Assembly (NCBI GenBank): GCA_009760885.1
Contig: CM019703.1
Coordinates: forward strand, 13,066,459-13,130,458
DNA: 64,000 nucleotides
Reading direction: 5' to 3'
Source of the DNA: Achatina immaculata
Taxonomy: Eukaryota > Mollusca > Gastropoda > Stylommatophora > Achatinidae
Every line of letters begins with the position of its first letter. The first letter of the stretch is position 1. A program made the position numbers and the translations under genes. Positions 56,562 to 64,000 of this stretch are shown piece by piece. The notes under the pieces are model-generated. The model worked only from the letters and a program-made list of their open reading frames with translations, ran no database searches and was not told the DNA's origin.

Positions 56562-56563
56562 GA
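56500..56563. repeat. (CT)n tract forming the (GA)n tail of LINE-E copy 2
   Basis: CT run with TTTC interruptions directly at the 3' end of the minus-strand LINE-E copy. Confidence 0.9.
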
Positions 56564-56803
56564 AATGTCCAATGCATATAGGGGCTTGCGCAAGGGTTTC
56601 CACAAACGCCTGTTCTTTGCCTTCCTTAACGCTCTTGCCCAAGTCAGCCCTCTATTGCTCAACATCCTCTCTGTTGTTCTTCTCCATGTCTCCTTTGGTC
56701 TACCCTTACTTCTGTTCCCCTGTGGTGTCCATCGTAGTGCTATTTTTGGTAGCGATTCGTCAGTCATCCGGATAACATGTCCCAACCTTCTCCAGCGTCT
56801 TAC
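56564..56803 (-). mobile_element. LINE-E copy 2, strongly 5'-truncated
   Basis: The minus strand encodes 'RRWRRLGHVIRMTDESLPKI', 'GNRSKGRPKETWRRTTERML' and 'SNRGLTWARA', the same residues as the 52043 copy. Similarity stops near 56803. Confidence 0.9.
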
Positions 56804-56922
56804 GGAAGAAACATGCAGCCCCTGGTAGAGTACACTAGGCAACATCAAACAGCTATAGACTAGTTAAATTATATTGTGGGCCCATCAATGTCACTGTCTA
56901 TGTTGTACGGGCCCAATAAGTA

Positions 56923-56926
<4 letters not shown>

Positions 56927-56967
<41 letters not shown>
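56927..56967. repeat. (CT)n microsatellite
   Basis: Clean CT run about 150 bp from the previous one. Confidence 0.95.
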
Positions 56968-56968
<1 letters not shown>

Positions 56969-57152
56969 AAAGTCAAAAACTAAACAAAAGTCGACTTTAT
57001 TCAAGAGGTCGAAGTACAGACATAAGCGACCGAAGTATGGTACTAAGAAAGACAACAACTCTGCATGGATCTGTGCTCCAGTAAAAGACGATTCAGAAGA
57101 TGAGTTTTGCGATACCTTAATATGATAAAGAAATGGAAAACGATCAGGAATA

Positions 57153-57243
57153 TTTGTCATAATGAGGGACTTCACTATCTAATTTGTCATAATGAGGGAC
57201 TTTACTATCTAATTTGTCATAATGAGGGACTTCACTATCTAAT
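57153..57243. repeat. 30-bp tandem repeat, 3 copies
   Basis: AATTTGTCATAATGAGGGAC then TTCACTATCT, three nearly perfect copies. Confidence 0.95.
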
Positions 57244-57814
57244 TGAAAAGGCAATGGGAAGGTCATGGTAAATCATAAAGACAGTGAAGGTACCTCTAGA
57301 CAGCGGCAGATAAAGCATCATCTGGACCCCTAAGCTAGACTTTGGAAAGGGCCCCCGGCCCCCTCTAGTCTATACCGTACATCTGATATATGACCTTATT
57401 CTCCCGTGGTTATGATCTCTGCTATTACTACGTTATTACTTTATATTACTATACTATTACTGTATATTACTATACTATACTACTCGCACGACTTTGTATT
57501 ACATAACCAAACACAGGTGATACATCGCTGGTACAGTAATAAGAGTTATAAATGACTGTCGCGTGAAACAATAACCTATATTTGCAGAGTTATTTCCCTT
57601 CAAGACGGGCTGATAGGCTTACTAAGTCTATTCAGACTCGCTACTAATCAGTCATTGCTTCTGGTGCATGTGGATACACTGCAGTAGGATCAGTCATTGC
57701 CATTACAACAGAAACCATTGAACCCTGTTTATTAAAGAATGCAATAAAAGAGGATCAGAATACTATAGCAATAAAGCAAGGGTGACGATAATATCAAGCA
57801 GACTGGCCCACGTC
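57244..57814. other. Stretch without recognised genes
   Basis: Nothing was recognised. Confidence 0.4.
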
Positions 57815-57885
57815 TACAATGGCTGATGGGTAACTCGAACACGCACAGCGCAGCGCTCTGCCGCTAGTCCAGTTGCATATGTACC
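57815..57885 (-). mobile_element. tRNA-like head of a probable SINE
   Basis: On the minus strand: ACTAGCGGCAGAGCGCTGCG (A-box-like, acceptor/D-arm style) then GTGTTCGAGTTACCC (B-box-like). The spacing is right for a tRNA-derived pol III promoter. The body would run towards about 57640 and has no second copy in this window. Confidence 0.45.
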
Positions 57886-58019
57886 GTTATGACAATGCAA
57901 ACACTGTGTTAACATGAGATGCACTCTGAAGAAGAAAAGATACCATTCACAGATGTAATCGTTCTCATCTTTAAGTGGTGATCTCTACGTCTTTGTCAGT
58001 CTATTAGAAAAGATAGTTA

Positions 58020-58440
58020 AATTACAGTCATGCGCCACATAACATCCACCATAAGTTCTGTAAAATAGAAGGTTATATGATTTGGCCGTTGTGTGAACAT
58101 CATATTATATACAAGTGCTCCTCGAATTACGACGGAGATACGTTCCGATCATATTATATACAAGTGCTCCTCGAATTACGACGGAGTTACGTTCCGATGA
58201 ACCCCATCGTAAGTGAAAAATATCGTAAATATATCTTATTTATCATCATAGCTTAGCCTAGCCTATCTTAAACTTGCTCAGAACACTTAGATTAGCCTAC
58301 AGTTTGGGCAAAATCATTTTACAAACGGCCTATTTTGTAATGAGTTGTTCAATATATCATAGAATTTATAAAATATTGTGCTGAAAGTGAGAAACACTGT
58401 ATGACTATTCACTATTAGCGTATCCAGCTAGAAAGTACAC
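58020..58440. mobile_element. Non-coding DNA-transposon-like repeat block
   Basis: Starts 'ACAGTCATGCGCCACATAAC' and 'GTTGTGTGAACATCAT', then a 49-bp segment in tandem duplicate ('ACAAGTGCTCCTCGAATTAC' at about 58113 and 58162). Next come 'CCCATCGTAAGTGAAAAATA', 'CATAGCTTAGCCTAGCCTAT', 'GCTCAGAACACTTAGATTAG', 'CTACAGTTTGGGCAAAATCA' and 'GTGCTGAAAGTGAGAAACAC'. From memory these words follow, in this order, two DNA-transposon repeats I associate with vertebrate genomes. I cannot name the database family. Confidence 0.5.
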
Positions 58441-58769
58441 TGATCCTGAAGAATGTTTAAAGCATTGAACTCAAGTCAGCTGCAGGTAGATGAAGTAGGT
58501 ACAGCGACGCGGCCATTAGTTTCTCTTCTGAGAACAGCTGGCAAAAGACTCTGAGGTCAAGTCTTTACGCATGCGCCAAGGAATGCACGTGACAGCGTCA
58601 AGTTCCCAATACAAACACGTGTAGACGTCCATTTTGGAACTATTTCTTGTTTGCTGTTAAGACCTCAAAATGTCAAAATTCAAGAAATATGAATAAACAT
58701 TTAGGAAACAATAGTTAGTAGACGAACTGTTTGTGAAATCAGTAATGAAGCTTGTTGAGTTGAGACCAA
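58441..58769. other. Stretch without recognised genes
   Basis: Nothing was recognised; probably the flank of the preceding repeat. Confidence 0.4.
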
Positions 58770-59195
58770 AGTTGAGAGAGAAAGAGAGAGAGACAGAGAG
58801 AGAGTGACAAAGAGAGACAGAGAGAGAGTGACAGAGAGACACAGAGAGACACAGAGAGAAATAGAGAGAGACAGACATACAGACAGAGAGAGAGACACAG
58901 AGAGAGACAGACAGAGAGACAGAGACAGACAGAGACAGACAGACAGAGAGACAGAGAGAGACACAGAGATAGAGAGAGACACAGAGAGACATAGAGAGAC
59001 ACCGAGACAGACAGAGAAAGACAGACAGAGACAAGCAGACAGACAAAGCGACAGACAGAGAGAGACAGAGAGACACAGAGAGACATAGAGAGACACCGAG
59101 AGAGACAGAGAGAGACAGAGAGAGACAAAGACAAAGAAAGACAGAGAGACAGAGAGAGAAGCAGAGACAGAGAGAGAAAGAGAGAGAGAGAGAAT
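58770..59195. repeat. (GAGA/GACA)n purine-rich microsatellite
   Basis: About 425 nt of GAGA, CAGA and GACA words. It stays open in several frames on both strands (Ser/Leu/Cys/Val on minus; Asp/Arg/Glu on plus), which are artefacts. Confidence 0.96.
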
Positions 59196-59204
59196 TTCTT
59201 TTTA

Positions 59205-59285
59205 CTATTATTATTATTATTACGTGCCGTGCCAGATAGCGTTGATGATCATGCTTCTCCGTCGTGTGCGGCCCTCTGTGCTTCC
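59205..59285 (-). mobile_element. LINE-F 3' terminal fragment with (ATT)n tail
   Basis: (TTA)n then 'GTGCCGTGCCAGATAGCGTT' and 'ATGATCATGCTTCTCCGTCG' match 'GTGCCGTGCCGACTGGCGTT' and 'ATTATGCTTCTCCAG' at 61632. Confidence 0.7.
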
Positions 59286-59854
59286 GATTAATTCAGATTC
59301 TCTTCTTTTCTTTTTTTCCATGCCACTTGGTCATTCCACCGGGATGATCAAAAATAGGTTGGGAAACACTATTCTAGTCGTAAATGTACTGTACCGTATT
59401 GGCTGCGCAGTCGCAGTGTTTAAATGAGACATAACATGAATGTGTCGTTTCCTGGAAGGTGTGGAGGTCGATGTGACAGTGTGAGCTGGGCGTTGGAGAA
59501 ATCTACTGATAGAAGAGCACATACAAGAGCATTGCATAGCATAGAAAGTTCACGGGAAGTAGACGTCCACGCGGGAAATATGAATTGAGCACCAACTAGT
59601 TGGACAGAAAATGAAAGGGAATAACACTAGTAACGACAGAATAGCAACCCCGGGGTTACACTTACTCTTGGAGACTAAGGGGACATGGAGGACGAACAGA
59701 GAGACAGAGACAGAGACATAGACGGAGGGAAGGGGGACTCGAAGAGTAGCACGATCAACAGGACAGAGAGATAGACATATAGGGCCGAGAGACCTGGCCG
59801 TAGACGGAAGGAAAATATACGCCGTAGATGTGTAAAATAAATTTAGAAAACTAA
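59286..59854. other. Stretch without recognised genes
   Basis: Includes a short GACAGAGACA-rich segment (about 59698-59775). Confidence 0.45.
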
Positions 59855-60510
59855 ACTGATGACAACTGACAAAACAAACACGGCAGCTGATATATGCATC
59901 AATGAGGAAAAACTGGAAGAAGTGGAGAGTTTTGAATATTTAAGATCACTGCTAACTAATAATGGAGATACAATGAGGGAAATTAAAAGGAGGAAATCTA
60001 TCGCTCTTCAGAGAGTGAAACAACTAAACAATCTGTGGAGAGGAGCAGACAGAACCACAAAAATAAGATTTTTAAGGGCATGCATCTTCCCCATTGCAAC
60101 ATATGCGTGTGAGACCTGGACACTTAACAAAACAGCTGAGAAACACATAAAAGCCTTTGAATGTAAATGCTACAGAAGAGTTCTTCAAATATCGTGAACA
60201 CAAAAAAGAACAAATATATCCATACTTAATATTGAAGAAGGCTGGCTAGTAAAGAGGATTAAAGAGAAAACTTAAATATTTTGGACACATTAAACGCCAT
60301 GATAATCTAGAGAAGACCGTCCTGGAAGGGTACATAATGGGAAAAAGAAAGAGAGGAAGATCAAGGCACAGATGGCTGCAATATATCGTTGATGATCTAC
60401 AAATGGATGCATCAGCAACAGGCCATCTTGCTCACAATCGAGAGGCCTACAGGAGTGCTGTTAGGGAGGTAAGGTAAAGTTCCGCGAGGGGCATGCAAAT
60501 GAATGATTGA
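59855..60510 (+). mobile_element. LINE-B, 5'-truncated copy
   Basis: Starts just after the RT active site; the frame 59859-60197 reads 'EKLEEVESFEYL', 'LLTNNGDTMREIKRR', 'NNLWRGADRTTKIRFL' and 'ETWTLNKTAEKH', then stops at a substitution. The rest continues in other frames to the usual 3' end 'GGCATGCAAATGAATGATTG'. Very similar to the minus copy at 13319. Confidence 0.93.
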
Positions 60511-60980
60511 TGTGTAAAATTTGAAGAATGTCGAGAAATGATGGATCAATAAAAACACTGGAAAACTTGACAAGGATCAGCTGCGTCTTTCCATTCGTTA
60601 TTTGTTGGGAGAAGTTGAGTTTGTTGGGTTGTTGAAAACAGTTGAACACCAAATTCCATTTCAGGAGAACAGAAAGATGATTTGATTGGAGACATCAAGG
60701 ACTGCACAAGACAACGGAGTATGATCACAAGGGTAGATCTGCACGGGGCTGATTGAATGAATGGATTTGTTAGGCTGATGAGCTTTTTGTTGGTGCTGTT
60801 TAATGTTCAGTCAAGCTCCTTTGGTCACCACGTTTAGATGTTAATGTAGGACCACATTCAAGGTTGTCACGCAGTTCTTCTGGTTTATAATGCCGACGTG
60901 GTGTCCTGAAGCAGAAGTATCAAGTCGAATGAGTGGTTAGTACCGGCTGCTTTCTTTACTTGCTAGATAGAGCTCAAGGA
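60511..60980. other. Stretch without recognised genes
   Basis: Nothing was recognised. Confidence 0.4.
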
Positions 60981-60982
60981 AG

Positions 60983-61030
<48 letters not shown>

Positions 61031-61032
61031 GA
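60981..61032. repeat. (TGTC)n microsatellite
   Basis: About 12 perfect units. Confidence 0.97.
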
Positions 61033-61610
61033 ACTTAAGAAAAGTACCTCGGATGCCCCGCCCCCCACAAAATTGTTAGATTATAAGGAATGTGAGAATG
61101 TTTATTGCACGTAATTGCTCAAATAAAAACTGTGAAATGTAAAGAGGCAATTTTTTTTTAAAAATACGTTACAAAAGCTAAAGCTGAGTGTCTGTGACAG
61201 TGTAAAATGTCAGACTGGCCTGCATGCCCAAATCTTAATCCTTTGAAAATAAAGCTTGTTCGTTCGTTCTTTGCTTCGTTCTTCCCTCCCTCCCCCCCCC
61301 CCCCCAATCTTTGTCATCTGCCTCCTCTAAACGTGTGGTTGCTTCTTCTCCTCGCCTGTCACGCTCCAGAGAATTCTGGAGAGATAAGAAACGGTATTTT
61401 AAAAAAAAAAGAAGTGGATGTAAGATGAAACCCATTCAAAGCTGAAATTACTGCTAAATGATGAACAGTGTGGCCACCTGTGCAGGTAAGTTGAGAATTA
61501 TCGGCAGGAGAGAGGGGGGAAAAATGAAGGCGCTTGAAACGGATGTCACCTGGGAACACTTGTTACCTGAGGCACCAAGTGGAGGTAGGAAAAAAAAAGG
61601 ATCTCCGCCA
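61033..61610. other. Stretch without recognised genes
   Basis: Contains a C run (about 61292-61306). No gene was recognised. Confidence 0.45.
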
Positions 61611-61865
61611 GCTCATCATCATCATCATCAGGTGCCGTGCCGACTGGCGTTGGCTATTATGCTTCTCCAGAGTACCCGATCCTTCATGCAGGCCATCAGT
61701 TCAGTTGGTGATCTCCTCTCACACCATCCCGTCAGACTGTCCAGTATAACTTCTCTTGGTCTTCCTCTTGATCTTCTTCCTTCTATTTTTCCTGTTGTTA
61801 TAATATTTTGAATGCCCCCTCTTCTCATTGCATGTCCTATGAAAGTACATTGTCTCCGCCAGCTA
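61611..61865 (-). mobile_element. LINE-F 3' fragment with (ATG)n tail
   Basis: The minus strand encodes 'CTFIGHAMRRGG', 'GKIEGRRSRGRPRE' and 'CMKDRVLWRSIIANA', the C-terminal end of an RTE-like ORF, up to a stop and a (CAT/ATG)n tail at 61616-61630. Confidence 0.85.
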
Positions 61866-61945
61866 TGGTTAGCTAACTCTGACGCGTGCAGTTGACCATG
61901 AGTCTTGACCACTGTCTCATTCAGCTTCAGTCTTCTTCTTCTTCG
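61853..61945 (+). mobile_element. TTC-linked repeat family, partial copy
   Basis: 'CGCCAGCTATGGTTAGCTAA', 'CTCTGACGCGTGCAGTTGAC', then 'TTGACCACTGTCTCATTCAG' and TTCTTCTTC. Confidence 0.55.
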
Positions 61946-62159
61946 TTCGCTTCTACCACAAAGACCGTCCTGTGATCCTACTGAATAATCTGTGGTCCTC
62001 CATAGGTCCCGTGGTCCCCCGTGTGGTCCCCAAAGGACCACATGAGATCCCCGAGAGAACCACAAGAGGTTCAGAGTATCGCACGGCTTGAGCCTGTATT
62101 CCTGGTGGGTCTCAGAAGCAGGATTGCGTGACACCGTGGTTTTCGTTGCGCCAGTTTAG

Positions 62160-62340
62160 TTTAGAGTTGGACTTTTTCACCGGAAAACCTCGACGTGTTT
62201 TGATATACCCTTGTATCCCCGCCGGGTGAGAGATGGTTGCGCATCTAGTCCAGCGTTGGACTTTCTCACTTGAAAACCTCAGCGTGATTAGGATACGCAT
62301 ACATCCCCGCTGGGTGAGAGGTGGTTGTCTATCTAAACTA
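62160..62340. repeat. About 89-bp tandem duplication
   Basis: 'GTTGGACTTTTTCACCGGAA' ... 'CCCCGCCGGGTGAGAGATGG' recurs as 'GTTGGACTTTCTCACTTGAA' ... 'CCCCGCTGGGTGAGAGGTGG'. Confidence 0.88.
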
Positions 62341-62444
62341 CCCTGGTCCAGTGTCTCCGACTCCAGCATTTTGTGGTCGTGGCCGCTACCCTTCCTAGTT
62401 GTGACCAGGATGGAGCTTTGTCCAGGAGGATGAATCCTCGCCAC

Positions 62445-63150
62445 TAGTGACTTCCACCCCTGGGTTGAGCCGGTTTATGCATATTGTCCCAGTATGGGTA
62501 TGTTTAGGACATGACCGACCTCTAGGGCAGAGGTACCGTGACAAGCGTAGTCATCAAATTTCACCCCAGGTGTAAGCCAGTTTAGATATATTTCACCAGT
62601 ATGGGTGTATATCGGACGTGACCGACCTCTAGAGCAGAGGTACCGCGATATGCGTAGCCATCAAGTTTCACCCCTGGTGTAAGCCGGTTTAGGCATATTT
62701 CACCAGTATGGGTGTATTTCAGACGTGGCTGACCTCTAGAGCAGAGGCGCCGTGGTATGAGTAGCTTTCACCGCGATGCTACTGGACATACCGATAAAGC
62801 TTCACTTTATCCTTTCCATCACCTTTTCCCATCGGCGCCCACTGCAACCCTTTTCCGTATTTTCTTCCTTGGCCGGGAGGAGCTTCACTCCACGCGCGGG
62901 TCCTGAAGAATCTCGCCAGTAGTGTCTTAACCTCTGGGTTAAGCCGGTTCATGCATTTCGCCCGATATGAGTGCACTTAGGACGTGGCCGACCTCCAAAC
63001 TAAAGATGCCGTGATACTGTTTGGTTCGCTTTATCTTTTCTTTCACCTTTTCCACGGTGGTGCCGCACGGCAACCCCATTTGCACCTTTCTTCACTGGCC
63101 GGGAGGTGCCCCGCTTCACGCACGGCAGCTGAAGAATCTCGCCAGCAGCG
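62445..63150 (+). repeat. Composite tandem repeat: three 109-bp units then two long units
   Basis: Short units start near 62448, 62558 and 62667 ('CACCCCTGGTGTAAGCCGGT', 'GACCTCTAGAGCAGAGGTAC'). From about 62735 the units gain an extra segment ('AGCTTCACTTTATCC', 'TTGGCCGGGAGGAGC', 'TCTCGCCAGTAGTG'), giving the same long-unit pair as at 17630-18070. Confidence 0.9.
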
Positions 63151-63159
63151 CATTCAGCG

Positions 63160-63196
63160 TCCTCAGTTATTACGAAATCACATATGTTCTAGCACT

Positions 63197-63235
<39 letters not shown>

Positions 63236-63316
63236 AGTTAATTACAAATCACGTCCGCTCTAGCATTGCTCTCTCTACCCCCTTTGTTAGTTCCAAATCA
63301 CGTATGTTCTAGCACT

Positions 63317-63350
<34 letters not shown>

Positions 63351-63767
63351 CGGTTAATTACACATCATGTTTGTTCTAGCACTGCTCTCTCTCTCTCTCT
63401 CCTCAGTTAATTACAAATCACGTCCGCTCTAGCACTGCTCTCTCTCTCTCTCTCCCCTTTGTTAGTTCCAAATCTCGTATGTTCTAGCACTGCTCTCTCT
63501 CTCTCCTCAGTTAATTCCAAATCATGTTTGTTCTAGCCCTGCTTTCTCTCTCTCTCTCTTTCTCTCTCTCCTCAGTTAATTACAAATCACGTCTGCACTA
63601 GCACTTCTCTCTCTCTGCTTTTTGTTAGTTCCAAATCACGTATGTTCTAGCACTGCTCTCTCTCTCTCTCTCTCTCTCTCTCCTCAATTATTACGAAGTC
63701 ACGTATGTTCTAGCATTGCTTTCTCTCTGTCTCTCAATTATTACAAATCACGCATATTCTAGCACTG

Positions 63768-63801
<34 letters not shown>

Positions 63802-63835
63802 GTTATTACAAAATCACGTATGTTCTAGCACTGTA
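63160..63835. repeat. Array of about 10 units with internal (CT)n
   Basis: Each unit is CTCAGTTAATTACAAATCAC, then GTATGTTCTAGCACTG, then (CT)n of 4-20 repeats. Unit length therefore varies from about 50 to 90 bp. Confidence 0.95.
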
Positions 63836-64000
63836 CTGATCTTTATGTTGTGACTTTGACATACCTTCGCTAAATTATCCATGTTCTGCTGTAGGTCTTT
63901 TTCTGATGTGGCTATAAGTGATTGATCGTCAGCAAAAAGGAGTTCGTTTATGGTTCTCATACTGGATATGTCTTCCGGAAGGTGCTGTGGGTTTATCTGC
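63836..64000 (-). mobile_element. LINE reverse transcriptase fragment running off the window
   Basis: The minus strand reads 'EDISSMRTINELLFADDQSL' and 'ATSEKDLQQNMDNLAKVC' in one frame with no stop. This includes the FADD catalytic box of a non-LTR reverse transcriptase. It continues beyond 64000, and its 3' side is cut by the preceding tandem array. Confidence 0.8.

Noticed and set aside
58657..59134. Ser/Leu/Cys-rich minus frames and Asp/Arg/Glu-rich plus frame
   Set aside because: They lie wholly inside the GAGA/GACA microsatellite and are open in several frames at once.

Overview
This is a window of animal nuclear DNA, most likely from a lophotrochozoan and probably a mollusc. The evidence is a spliced metazoan zinc-finger gene, many RTE-like and other non-LTR retrotransposons, mariner and Tc1 relics, tRNA-derived SINEs and a very heavy load of microsatellites and minisatellites. 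There are no operons and no bacterial features. The phylum assignment is inference from repeat style; nothing in the sequence proves it.

The only host gene I can support is an Ovo/OVOL-type transcription factor on the + strand, from about 20.66 to 51.52 kb. I can place five coding exons: a large 5' exon (20658-22534), a small exon (23296-23382), an 88-nt exon (34240-34327), a 180-nt exon with zinc fingers 1 and 2 (34919-35098) and the terminal exon with fingers 3 and 4 and the stop (51256-51524). Phases agree across all four introns, giving 832 codons plus a partial first codon. The first coding exon, which in this family carries the start Met, is not visible in the window. Two introns (10.9 and 16.2 kb) are filled with repeats and transposons.

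Layout: 0-20.6 kb is intergenic or 5' intron DNA, with a 660-nt pyrimidine tract, tandem arrays (30-, 50-, 24-, 42-, 29- and 30-bp units), a 170-bp inverted repeat and a nested pair of LINEs. 20.6-51.5 kb is the ovo locus. Its third-finger intron holds a near-complete RTE-like LINE with an uninterrupted 993-aa endonuclease/reverse transcriptase ORF (40570-43551). 51.5-64 kb is 3' flank with more LINE fragments, a 958-bp deleted mariner with clean inverted repeats, a block resembling vertebrate DNA-transposon repeats, and a composite tandem repeat that also occurs at 17.6 kb.

Mobile families (my labels): LINE-A (intact copy at 40.5 kb); LINE-B (at least seven 5'-truncated fragments with TGAA/TCAG-type tails); LINE-C (old copy split by a LINE-B insertion); LINE-D ((GAT)n tail); LINE-E ((GA)n tail); LINE-F ((ATC/ATT)n tail); one RNase H-bearing LINE relic; a tRNA-derived SINE (two copies); and an unnamed family linked to (TTC)n tracts (about eleven pieces). 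Tandem arrays make up well over a tenth of the window. Many long open frames here are tandem repeats whose unit is a multiple of three and are not genes.
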